Part shown: one piece after another, positions 26,815 through 34,632 of the stretch
Layout: each line of letters begins with the position of its first letter
How positions within the stretch are numbered: the first letter of the stretch is position 1
Assembly (NCBI GenBank): GCA_963824225.1
Contig: CAWGOF010000003.1
Location: forward strand, 2,790,001-2,854,000
Length of the DNA: 64,000 nucleotides
Source of the DNA: CAWGOF01 sp963824225
Lineage (GTDB): Bacteria > Acidobacteriota > Polarisedimenticolia > Polarisedimenticolales > Polarisedimenticolaceae
Direction of reading: 5' to 3'
Notes under the pieces: model-generated
Told to the model about the DNA's origin: nothing
Databases searched by the model: none
What the model saw: only the letters and a program-made list of their open reading frames with translations
Translations under genes and position numbers: made by a program

Positions 26815-28407
26815 CTACCCCCGCGCGGCCTCGGGCTCGATCTCCGGAGGGTCGCCTTGGTCTTCGGCCCCCATGCCGTGCCGCGCGGCGAACGTCGCTG
26901 CGGTCAAGAGCCCGACGAGAACGCCCGTGACGACGGCACCCGCGAGGCGCAGGGCGTTCGACACCGTGTGGGGCACGAGGAGCGCGAGAAGCGGCGCGAC
27001 GAACTCGAACTCGCCGCCCTTGCGCAGGGGTTCGAGCCCGGTCAGCGCGGCCATCGCCACGACCGCGAGCGCGAAGCCGACGACGGTGCCGGCGGTGGCG
27101 CGTAGCCACAGCTGGGCCGGGGTCAGGGGCTCGCCGGACCGCGGCCGCTCGACGGTGAACGACGGCAGCTCGCGCGTCCCCGGCGGCACGAACCGCGCGA
27201 GCATCAACAGGCCCGGCACACCCATCAGCATCGTGAACCAGAAGAACGGCGTCCAGCCGATCGAGTACACCATCATGCCGGTCACCGGGCCCGAGACGAG
27301 CCGCGGGACGACGAACAGGCTCGAGAACAGCGCGTACTGCGTCGCCGAGAAGCGCTTCTGCGTCATCCGGATCAACAGGACGCCGAACGCGCCCATCCCC
27401 ATGCCCTTGGTCACGTTCTCGAACCCCATGGCCGAGTACATGAGCGGCACGTTGATCGCGCTCTCGGATACGAACACGTAGCCGATGTTCGAGAAGATCT
27501 GCAGGAAGCCGAAGATCCACAGGCAGTGGCCGAGGCCCCAGATCGAGGTCAGCGTGCCCCCGAGCAGCGTTCCGATGAGGGTCATGATCGTCCCGATCGT
27601 CGTCAACCCGATCCCGCGGTCGAGATTGCTGTACCCCATGTCGACGAGGAACGGCCGCAGGAGCGACTCGGCCAGGTTGTCGGCCAGCTTGTACAGGATG
27701 ACGAACGCCAGGATCTCGAGCGCTCGATGGCGGCTCAGGAACCCGAGGAACGGGAGCCACACCGCCTCGCGCAGCGACGTCGGGCGAGGGATCGCGACCT
27801 CGGGCTCGGGCGACCGGCGCGTGAGCCACAGGCAGGGCACGTACATTAGCGCCAGGGTGACCGCCACGATCTTCCACGACGTCCAGGCCAGGAGCGAGAT
27901 CGCGAGGCCGCCCGAGACGTACATCGCGACGCGATAGACGGCGATCCTGGCTCCGACGGCAACGCCCTGCTCCTCCGGACGAAGCACGTCGACCGCGTAG
28001 GCGTCGATGACGATGTCTTGCGTCGCCGAGGCCACCGCGATCGCGAAGCACAGGGCCAGCACGACCCACGGCGTGTCGGGATGCTCGGTGACCAGGCCGA
28101 CCAGGAGCGTGAGACCGACCAGGACGAGCTGGGTCACGGCGATCCAGCCGCGACGCCGGCCCATCCCCGGAATCGGGTAGCGGTCGAGGAGCGGCGCCCA
28201 GAGCATCTTGAAGCTCCACGGCGCATGGGCCAGCGTGGTCAGGCCGACGATCCGGATGTCGACCCCAGCGTCGCGCATCCAGTCGGGGATCGAGATCCAT
28301 ACCAGGCCGATCGGCAGGCCCGAGGCGAAGGACAGGCACGTGACGGCGAGCGTCCGTCGCGAGGACAGCGCGAAACGCAACGTGGAGCCAAGCTTGGAAC
28401 GCGTCAT
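26815..28407 (-). CDS. MFS transporter, AmpG-like
   Basis: A 530-residue, 12-14-helix permease. Motifs recall the AmpG / acetyl-CoA transporter group: SFASGLPIGLVWISIPDWM near the N-terminus, WAPLLDRYPIPGMGRRRGW after helix 2, and ATQDIVIDAYAVDVL. AmpG members import muropeptides for wall recycling. The downstream amidase and hydrolase would fit uptake and breakdown of an amide-bearing molecule, but that is inference. Two extra C-terminal helices extend it beyond the usual length of about 430. The ATG at 28407 opens the first helix region. Confidence 0.82.
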   Translation of the reverse strand: MTRSKLGSTLRFALSSRRTLAVTCLSFASGLPIGLVWISIPDWMRDAGVDIRIVGLTTLAHAPWSFKMLWAPLLDRYPIPGMGRRRGWIAVTQLVLVGLTLLVGLVTEHPDTPWVVLALCFAIAVASATQDIVIDAYAVDVLRPEEQGVAVGARIAVYRVAMYVSGGLAISLLAWTSWKIVAVTLALMYVPCLWLTRRSPEPEVAIPRPTSLREAVWLPFLGFLSRHRALEILAFVILYKLADNLAESLLRPFLVDMGYSNLDRGIGLTTIGTIMTLIGTLLGGTLTSIWGLGHCLWIFGFLQIFSNIGYVFVSESAINVPLMYSAMGFENVTKGMGMGAFGVLLIRMTQKRFSATQYALFSSLFVVPRLVSGPVTGMMVYSIGWTPFFWFTMLMGVPGLLMLARFVPPGTRELPSFTVERPRSGEPLTPAQLWLRATAGTVVGFALAVVAMAALTGLEPLRKGGEFEFVAPLLALLVPHTVSNALRLAGAVVTGVLVGLLTAATFAARHGMGAEDQGDPPEIEPEAARG

Positions 28408-28512
28408 CGTCGACCGATCGACAGAATACCCAATATGGAGCGCGGACAGGGCATCCGGTAGCCCGCGGGCGGGCCGAACCCTATACTTCGCCGGGGGGTC
28501 GAGGAGCGAGAC

Positions 28513-28890
28513 GTGAGCACCCAGACCCGGTGCCGACGCCTCGTCCGGCGCTTCGCGATCCCCGAGGGCGCGGAGGCGACGGTCGAGTTCACCTATCCGG
28601 GCCCGAACGGCCCGCGCCACGCCCTGCCTCTCGTCGACGTCAGCGTCTCGGGCCTGTCGTTCGTCGCCGGGCGCGAGCTGGCCGCGGTCGACAGCGGCTC
28701 GACGATCCCCGAAGTGGTGGTACGCTTCGCGGGCTGCGAGGTGCGCGGCGAGATGCTCGTGATGCACGTCACGCCGCGGACGCCGGAGAAGCGCACGATC
28801 GGGGCGCTGCTTTACCCGGCGCAGGACGTCGACCTGGTCAAGTGGAACAGTCTCGTTGCCGGGATCGAGGCCGTGCACAAGAAGTCCTGA
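28513..28890 (+). CDS. PilZ domain protein
   Basis: A 125-residue stand-alone PilZ-like protein starting at GTG (28513). A basic CRRLVRRFAIPEGAE opens it, followed by LVDVSVSGLSFVAG, matching the (D/N)xSxxG strand of c-di-GMP-binding PilZ domains. The RxxxR element may be the CRRLVRR segment. It lies between the divergent MFS gene and the PH-domain gene pair. Confidence 0.72.
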   Translation: MSTQTRCRRLVRRFAIPEGAEATVEFTYPGPNGPRHALPLVDVSVSGLSFVAGRELAAVDSGSTIPEVVVRFAGCEVRGEMLVMHVTPRTPEKRTIGALLYPAQDVDLVKWNSLVAGIEAVHKKS

Positions 28891-28911
28891 AACGCGCGTT
28901 TCGGGGGAAGC

Positions 28912-29406
28912 GTGCTCGGATCCGTCGCCGATGGGGTCGATCGGGCGCTCGACCCGCGATCGATCGTCGTGCGGCGGATCAACGGGACGATCACGGCCGC
29001 CGCGTTCTCGTTCGTCACGCTGATCGCGCTCGTGGTGCGCCTGTTCGCCGCGCGCCCGACCCAGCTCGAGGTCGGGCTCTCGCTCCTCGCCTGGCTGGTG
29101 CTGTCGACGACGCTGTGGGTCCTGGCGTGGACCTGGCCCCCGGTCGCGTTCCGGCATGCGTTCTGGCGCATCGATGCGGCGGGGATGCGGATCCGGCGCG
29201 GCGTCCTGTGGCGCTCGGTCGTGTCGATCCCGCGCTCGCGCGTCCAGCACACCGACGTGCGCCAGGGTCCGGTCGAGCGCGCGTTCGGCCTCGCGACGCT
29301 CGTCGTCCACACCGCCGGCACCGAGCACGCGTCGATCGCGCTCGCCGGCGTGGCCCACGAGACCGCGCTCGCGATCCGGGACCACCTGATCGATGTCCAG
29401 ACCTGA
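28912..29406 (+). CDS. Bacterial PH domain membrane protein (YdbS-like)
   Basis: A 164-residue protein with two N-terminal membrane helices (about 27-45 and 52-75) and one bPH2 (DUF304) domain: WRIDAAGMRIRRGVLWRSVVSIPRSRVQHTDV, in which the hydrophobic turn and RVQHTDV strand are diagnostic. It starts at GTG behind GGGGGAAG and overlaps the start of the larger PH protein by 14 bases. The pair mirrors ydbS-ydbT, a membrane pair of unknown role. Confidence 0.82.
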   Translation: MLGSVADGVDRALDPRSIVVRRINGTITAAAFSFVTLIALVVRLFAARPTQLEVGLSLLAWLVLSTTLWVLAWTWPPVAFRHAFWRIDAAGMRIRRGVLWRSVVSIPRSRVQHTDVRQGPVERAFGLATLVVHTAGTEHASIALAGVAHETALAIRDHLIDVQT

Positions 29407-30895
29407 GGACGAGGCCGGCTGGCGCCGGCTCCATCCGCTGTCCCTGGTGTTCCGCATCGGCACGGCCGCCCGGCGCATGCTGTTTCCGCTCGTCGCGCTG
29501 TTCTTCGTGTCCCGCGGCGAGGCGACCGAGGTGTGGCTCGCCGTCCTGTTCGTCCCCGCGGTCGTGGCCGCGATCGTGAGCTACCTGAGCTACGCGTACC
29601 GGCTCGGCGACGACGAGCTCGTGATCCGGCAGGGCATCGTCACGCGCAACGAGCGTCACGTCCCGTACGCGCGGATCCAGAACATCGACCTGGTGCAGGG
29701 CCTGCTCCAGCGCTGGCTCGGCGTGGCCGAGGCGCGCTTCGAGACCGCGAGCGGGGACGAGCCCGAAGCCGTGATGCGCGTGCTGTCCCTGGCCGAGGTG
29801 CAGTCGGTACGCGAGCGCGTGTTCCGTGGCTCGCGGCGGGTCGAGACCGATCCGGCCCGCGGACCGGAGCCGGTGTACCGCGCGCGGCTATCGCAGCTCG
29901 CGCTCCTGGGCTTGACGAGCAACCGCGGCCTGGCCGTCGTCGCCGCGGCGTTCGGCGCGTTGTGGCAGCTCGAGCCGCTCGGTTTCGACCCCCAGACGCT
30001 GGCGCGCCGGATCGCGCGCGTCGATCCGTCGCGGGCCCACCTCCCGCCGTCGTACTGGGCCACCGGGCTCCTCGCGGTCCTCGGGTTCCTCGCGGTCGTG
30101 ATCGCGCTCAAGCTCCTGTCGGTCGTATGGACGGTCGTGCGGCTCCACGGGTTCGCCCTCGACGCGCGGGGCGACGATCTGTCCGCCCGCTACGGCCTGC
30201 TCACCCGGATCGCGGCGACGGTGCCGCGCCAGCGGATCCAGCGGCTGGCGATCCGGCGCGGTCCGTTGCACCGTCGGCTCGGGTACGCATCGGTGCAGAT
30301 CGAGACCGCCGGAAGGAGTGGGACCGGCAAGCGCGGAGACGAGGCCAGCGGGCGAGACGTCGAGCGACTGTGGCTCGCGCCGTGGATCGACGATCGCGCG
30401 CTCCCGCAGCTCGTCGAGCGCGCGCTTCCGGGCGTCGATCTGTCGACCGCCGCGTGGCGCTCGCTCGCGCCGCGGGCCGCACGCCGGATCCTGGTGCGCG
30501 GGATCGTGATCACGCTGCTCCTGGGCGCCGGGCCGCTGATCCTCCTCGGACCGCGCGTCCTCGTGGCTCTCGTCCCGCTGCTCCTGCTCGTCGTGGTTCA
30601 CGCGCGATGCTGGGCCCGACACGCGACGTACGCGCTCCTGGCCGACGTCGTCGTGTGGAACAGCGGCTGGTGGACGCGTCGCACGAGCGTCGTGCCGTAC
30701 GAGAAGATCCAGGTCGTCACGCTCGGCCAGACCCCGTTCGATCGGCGCCACGGCATGGCCGCGGTCGCCGTCGACACCGCGGGCGCGGGGAGCGTCGGGC
30801 ATTCGTTCGAGCTCCCGTACCTCGAGGAATCAGCGGCGCGGGCGCTCCAGTCGCGACTCGTCGAGGAAACGAGCGCGCGTGCGTTCCGCTGGTAG
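29393..30895 (+). CDS. Triple PH-domain membrane protein (YdbT-like)
   Basis: A 500-residue protein with three bPH2 units, each following a membrane helix pair: GDDELVIRQGIVTRNERHVPY (about 65-90), ARYGLLTRIAATVPRQRIQ (about 265-285) and NSGWWTRRTSVVPYEKIQ (about 423-440). Size and triple repeat match YdbT partners of YdbS. Translation is coupled to the preceding gene by overlap. Function is unknown. Confidence 0.82.
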   Translation: MSRPEDEAGWRRLHPLSLVFRIGTAARRMLFPLVALFFVSRGEATEVWLAVLFVPAVVAAIVSYLSYAYRLGDDELVIRQGIVTRNERHVPYARIQNIDLVQGLLQRWLGVAEARFETASGDEPEAVMRVLSLAEVQSVRERVFRGSRRVETDPARGPEPVYRARLSQLALLGLTSNRGLAVVAAAFGALWQLEPLGFDPQTLARRIARVDPSRAHLPPSYWATGLLAVLGFLAVVIALKLLSVVWTVVRLHGFALDARGDDLSARYGLLTRIAATVPRQRIQRLAIRRGPLHRRLGYASVQIETAGRSGTGKRGDEASGRDVERLWLAPWIDDRALPQLVERALPGVDLSTAAWRSLAPRAARRILVRGIVITLLLGAGPLILLGPRVLVALVPLLLLVVVHARCWARHATYALLADVVVWNSGWWTRRTSVVPYEKIQVVTLGQTPFDRRHGMAAVAVDTAGAGSVGHSFELPYLEESAARALQSRLVEETSARAFRW

Positions 30896-30916
30896 AATGC
30901 GGGCGGGAGTCGACGC

Positions 30917-32012
30917 ATGAAACCGACCGAGATCTACGAGTTCCTGCGCCGCGACGTGATCGGACAGGAGCAGGTCCTGCGGTTCGTGGCCGTCGCGATC
31001 TTCAAGCACCTGCAGGGCGAGCCGTACGGCAACCTGATGCTGATCGGCAACTCGGGCACCGGCAAGACGACCGTGATGCGCGCGATGGAGCGGCTGTACC
31101 GGGGGCACGCGGAGTTCGCCCAGTACCGCGTGGTCGTGATCCTCAACGCCAACACGTTCGCGTCGGACGAGGGCGTGATCGACACCGCGCGGCTGTTCGT
31201 GCGCCTCGAGGAGCGCGCGCGGCAGATCCTCGGCGACGACGCGAGCGCCGAGGAGATCGGCCAGCTAGATGGAGCACGCGACGGTGTGCCTCGACGAGAT
31301 CGACAAGGTCTCGGGCGTCGTCGGCGGCAAGCCGTACGTCACCGGGCTCAACATCCAGCAGGCGCTGCTGACACTGATCGAAGGCGAGCGCGTCGATCAC
31401 GTGGTGAAGATGTACCGTGACGGGAAAGAGACGCGCACGACGGTGCACCTGAACACGGCGAACATGCTGTTTCTGGGCGCTGGCGCGTTCGAAGCGCTGT
31501 ACGAGCAGGTGTTCCACCGCGTCACGTCGCCGACGAGCCGGGTCAAGCTTCCGACCGAGACCGTGATCATCGACGGCGAGGTGCACATCCGCGAGTACTT
31601 CTCGCTCCGTCACCACTTCAAGCAGGAAGACCTGTTCGACTACGGCATGCAGCCGCAGTTCCTGTCGCGGTTCGACAACACGATCATCCTCGAGGAGCTG
31701 ACGCCCGACCTGCTCAAGCAGATCTTCCTCGGACCGGACGACAGCGTGTTCAACATCTCGCGACGGTTCTTCAAGCGCCACGGGATCGAGCTCGGCGTCA
31801 CCGAGGAAGCGGCGCAGCGCATCGCGTTCGAAGCGGCCGAGGCCCGGCGCATCGGCGCCCGCGCGCTCAAGGAAGTGTACGGCCGGATCATCAAGCCGTT
31901 CGAGTTCGACCCGACGGGCAGCACCGAGCCGATCCCCGGGAGCGACCGCCGCCGGCTCGTGATCGACGAAGATCTCGTGGCGCGGAGCTTGCGGCAGGCG
32001 GTCCAGGTGTAG
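30917..32012 (+). pseudogene. ClpX-like AAA+ ATPase interrupted by one +1 frameshift
   Basis: Two overlapping frames together encode one AAA+ protein of about 364 residues without ClpX's zinc finger. The first frame (30917 to about 31266) has Walker A GNSGTGKTT (44-52). The second, usable from ATG 31269, has Walker B TVCLDEIDKV, the SRFDNT arginine-finger region and a sensor-2 GARALKEVYGR. At 31262-31271 the bases CAG CTA GAT break the frame; removing one base gives Gln-Leu-Met-Glu-His and restores it. It may be a sequencing error, a true mutation, or two separate polypeptides, since ATG 31269 directly follows an in-frame TAG. Confidence 0.75.
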
Positions 32013-32018
32013 GCCCGC

Positions 32019-32606
32019 GTGACGCGCGTCGTCGCTCCCACCATTCTGTTGCGCTTCGGTCTCGGCGTCGCGGGGGTGCTCGTGGCCGGTCTCGGCGCGT
32101 TCCGGCTGGCGATCTTCGACCCTAGCGTGCCGGCGTTCCACTGCGTGACGATCGGTCCGCTCCTCGCGGCGCTCCTCGCGCTCCTGCGCTCGGACCGCGC
32201 GGGCATGGCGGTCGCCGTCGCGGCAGCGTGCGCGCTCGCGCGCCTCGGGTTCGTGCAGTCCGAAGGCTGGGCCGGGCCGCTCGCCGGAGCGTGTCTCGTC
32301 GCCGGGGCGCTCGTCACGAGCGTGCTGTTCGATGCGCTCGCACGGTACGGTATCCGGTTCGGCAAGTTCCTGGTCCTCGGTCCGCTGCTGGCCGGCCTGT
32401 ACGTGGCCCTGACCCCGCTCGCCGAGCTGGGCCATCTCGTCGGATCGGAGCTGCAGGTGACGCTCCTGCGCTGGGCGTTCCTGGGCGTCCTGATCGGCGA
32501 CGCGACGGGGCTCGGCGTCGAGGTCGCGGACCTCGTGGCCGCGGGCAAGCCGGTGCCGGAGCACGAGCCCGACGCGAAGCGCGCGATGCAGGAGTCGCGC
32601 ACGTGA
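32019..32606 (+). CDS. Polytopic membrane protein, unknown function
   Basis: A 195-residue protein with about five or six hydrophobic helices spanning residues 8-165 and a short hydrophilic C-terminus (GKPVPEHEPDAKRAM). No family is recognised. It starts with GTG seven bases after the AAA+ gene and its stop overlaps the GTG of the nitroreductase, so it belongs to the same operon. Confidence 0.65.
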   Translation: MTRVVAPTILLRFGLGVAGVLVAGLGAFRLAIFDPSVPAFHCVTIGPLLAALLALLRSDRAGMAVAVAAACALARLGFVQSEGWAGPLAGACLVAGALVTSVLFDALARYGIRFGKFLVLGPLLAGLYVALTPLAELGHLVGSELQVTLLRWAFLGVLIGDATGLGVEVADLVAAGKPVPEHEPDAKRAMQESRT

Positions 32607-33229
32607 GCGAGACGCTGCTCGAGCTGCTGCGGGGCCGCATGTCGGTCGAGCGGTTCGATCCGGCGCGCGCGCTCGACGAGCGCGAGATCCGGGAGCTCGT
32701 CGCCGATGCGACGAGCGCGCCCTCGTCGTTCAACATCCAGCACTGGCGGTTCGTCGCGATCCGCCGGCCGGAGGACAAGGCCCGGCTGCGCGAGGCGGCG
32801 CTCGGTCAGATCCAGGTCGTCGACGCCGCGGTGACGTTCATCGTGCTGGGCGACACGCAGGGAGTGGACAAGCTGCCCGCGATCCTCGACCGTGCGGTGC
32901 GCGACGGGACGCTGCCCGAGCCCAAGGCCGCGGCGTGGCTGCGAATGGCCCGCGCGCTCTACGCCGAGCCGGCCGCGGCGCGCGAGGAGGCCCAGCGCTC
33001 GGCGTGCCTCGCCGCGATGGCGCTGATGCTCGCCGCACAGGCCCGCGGTCTCGGTACGGTCGCGCTCTCGGGGTTCGACGTCGAGCGTGTACGGCGCGAG
33101 TTCGAGATCGATGTCCGGTACGTCCCGGTGCTGCTCGTCGCCGTGGGGCATCCGGCGGCGGTCCACGCCGCGCGTCAGCCGCGCCTTCCGCTCGACGAAG
33201 TGTTGGCCTTCGATCGTGGCGCGTTCTAG
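32603..33229 (+). CDS. Nitroreductase family protein
   Basis: A 208-residue FMN-dependent oxidoreductase. The nitroreductase fold is shown by the start (MSVERFDPARALDEREI), APSSFNIQHWRFVAI for FMN binding, and the C-terminal AQARGLGTVALSGFD and VPVLLVAVGHPA. GTG start overlaps the previous stop (GTGA). The electron acceptor in vivo is not predictable. Confidence 0.88.
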   Translation: MSETLLELLRGRMSVERFDPARALDEREIRELVADATSAPSSFNIQHWRFVAIRRPEDKARLREAALGQIQVVDAAVTFIVLGDTQGVDKLPAILDRAVRDGTLPEPKAAAWLRMARALYAEPAAAREEAQRSACLAAMALMLAAQARGLGTVALSGFDVERVRREFEIDVRYVPVLLVAVGHPAAVHAARQPRLPLDEVLAFDRGAF

Positions 33230-33260
33230 CCGCTCCGCGAACGCCCCGAACGCGGCGGGC

Positions 33261-33887
33261 ATGAACCGCGTCCTCGACCGCCTGGCCGCGCGCTACGAGA
33301 TCGACCGGTTCGTCCGGCGCAACGGTCCCGATCCGTTCCGCATCTTGATCGGCTGCGTGATCTCGCTGCGCACGAAGGACGAGGTCACGTACCCGGCGAC
33401 CGAGCGACTGTTCGACAGGGCCAAGACGCCGCAGACGATGGTGCGCCTCACGCCGCAGGCGATCGGCCGCCTGATCTACCCGGCCGGGTTCTACAACCGC
33501 AAGAGCGAGCAGATCCGCGCGATCGCCCAGACGCTGATCGAGCGGCACGACGGCAACGTGCCGGACACGATCGACGAGCTGCTCGAGCTTCCCGGCGTCG
33601 GGCGCAAGACCGCGAATCTCGTGGTCACGCTGGGCTTCGGTAAGCCCGGGATCTGCGTCGACACGCACGTGCACCGGATCACGAACCGCCTGGGCTGGGT
33701 CCGGACGACCACGCCCGACGCGACGGAGCGCGCGCTGCGCGACATCCTGCCCCGGCGCCAGTGGATCCCGATCAACGAGACCCTCGTGCGCCACGGGCAG
33801 GCGATCTGCGCCCCGATCTCGCCGATCTGCTCGGCGTGTCCGGTCGTGCGCGGCTGTCGCCGCGCCGGCGTGGAGCGCAGCCGGTGA
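33261..33887 (+). CDS. nth: Endonuclease III (DNA glycosylase / AP lyase)
   Basis: A 208-residue base-excision repair enzyme for oxidised pyrimidines. The helix-hairpin-helix LELPGVGRKTANLVV includes the catalytic Lys. The catalytic Asp follows in GICVDTHVHRI. The [4Fe-4S] cluster loop is C-x6-C-x2-C-x5-C (CAPISPICSACPVVRGC). An alternative GTG at 33216 would add 15 residues and overlap the nitroreductase gene; the ATG is preferred from family length. Confidence 0.94.
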   Translation: MNRVLDRLAARYEIDRFVRRNGPDPFRILIGCVISLRTKDEVTYPATERLFDRAKTPQTMVRLTPQAIGRLIYPAGFYNRKSEQIRAIAQTLIERHDGNVPDTIDELLELPGVGRKTANLVVTLGFGKPGICVDTHVHRITNRLGWVRTTTPDATERALRDILPRRQWIPINETLVRHGQAICAPISPICSACPVVRGCRRAGVERSR

Positions 33888-34345
33888 GCTTCCGCGTCTC
33901 GCGCGTTTCGGTTCCGCTGCACGCCGAGTCGATCCCCCTCGGCGCGGGACCCCGCGCGGCGGCGGTGGCGATCGCCGCGGTCGCGATCGGCATCGGGCTC
34001 GGCATCGGGCTCGGATGGGACGGAGCCGCGACGAAGCTCATGTCGTCCGTGCTCGCCACGGCCGGGGGCGTCATGCTGTGGCTCACCGTGCGCGGCGCAC
34101 GGTGCGAGGTGACGATCGGGTCGACGCGCATCGACGTACGGGCCGGGCTCCTTGCAGCCACGGCACCGACCGGGGCGGTCGAGTCGATCGAGCGGGGCGA
34201 AGCGACCTCCTGGCGCCGCTGGTACGCTCCCGAAGAGGTGCGGGCCAAGATCTCGGTGACGCCGGGTCAGATCGTGATCCCGACGCGCAAGGCGCGAGAG
34301 GTCGTGATCGCACTCGCGGGGGACGCGCACGACGATGACGAATGA
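33884..34345 (+). CDS. Small membrane protein with PH-like C-terminus
   Basis: A 153-residue protein starting at GTG over the nth stop. Two hydrophobic helices (about 27-47 and 52-70) are followed by a beta-rich region in which SWRRWYAPEEVRAKISVTPG and IVIPTRKAREVVIAL recall bacterial PH-like membrane proteins. No firm family is assigned. It overlaps the next gene by 11 bases. Confidence 0.6.
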   Translation: MSFRVSRVSVPLHAESIPLGAGPRAAAVAIAAVAIGIGLGIGLGWDGAATKLMSSVLATAGGVMLWLTVRGARCEVTIGSTRIDVRAGLLAATAPTGAVESIERGEATSWRRWYAPEEVRAKISVTPGQIVIPTRKAREVVIALAGDAHDDDE

Positions 34346-34523
34346 AGAAGACGTGGTCCTCGTGCAGTGCCCGTACTGCTTCGAGACGGTCGAGGTGTAC
34401 GTCGATCCTGCGAGCGCAGGCGAGATGGTTCAGGACTGCGAGGTGTGCTGCAACCCGTGGCGCCTCGTCGTCCGCCGCGATCGTGCGGGCGGGCTGAGCG
34501 TCCACGCCGAGCGGGCCCAGTAG
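34335..34523 (+). CDS. CPXCG-motif zinc-ribbon protein
   Basis: A 62-residue cysteine-rich protein with two CxxC knuckles, CPYCFETVEVYVD and CEVCCNPWRLVV, matching the small CPXCG-type zinc-ribbon family. Function is unknown. It is the last gene of the operon that begins with the AAA+ gene. Confidence 0.82.
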   Translation: MTNEEDVVLVQCPYCFETVEVYVDPASAGEMVQDCEVCCNPWRLVVRRDRAGGLSVHAERAQ

Positions 34524-34557
34524 CGTCCAGCCCATCTCCGCTTTATTGCCCTAGCCC

Positions 34558-34632
34558 GGGGCAAAGCACGGCGCAGCGGACTCCTCACCAAGCGGGTTCA
34601 GGTGTCCGAGCTTTTCCTCGGGGGGCGACGCC
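34558..34632 (+). promoter_or_regulatory. Conserved leader of the first dihaem gene (copy 1)
   Basis: GGGGCAAAG (34558-34566) is followed ten bases later by CGGACTCCTC (34577-34586), then CAGGTGTCCGAGCT. The same ordered blocks occur upstream of the paralogous gene at 38160-38187. The 5' UTRs otherwise differ, so the blocks look selected. They may be an RNA element or protein site shared by the two genes. Confidence 0.4.

Noticed and set aside
31262..31271. Programmed +1 frameshift of the prfB kind in the AAA+ gene
   Set aside because: There is no CUU-UGA-like slippery site or internal Shine-Dalgarno at the usual spacing. An error or mutation is more likely.
34558..34586. Possible cyclic-di-GMP (GEMM) riboswitch before the dihaem gene, suggested by GGGCAAAGCACGG
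   Set aside because: The GAAA tetraloop stem, the GGGACGCAAAGCC core and the closing TAGGTAGC block are missing, and copy 2 matches even less. Reported only as an unclassified leader.
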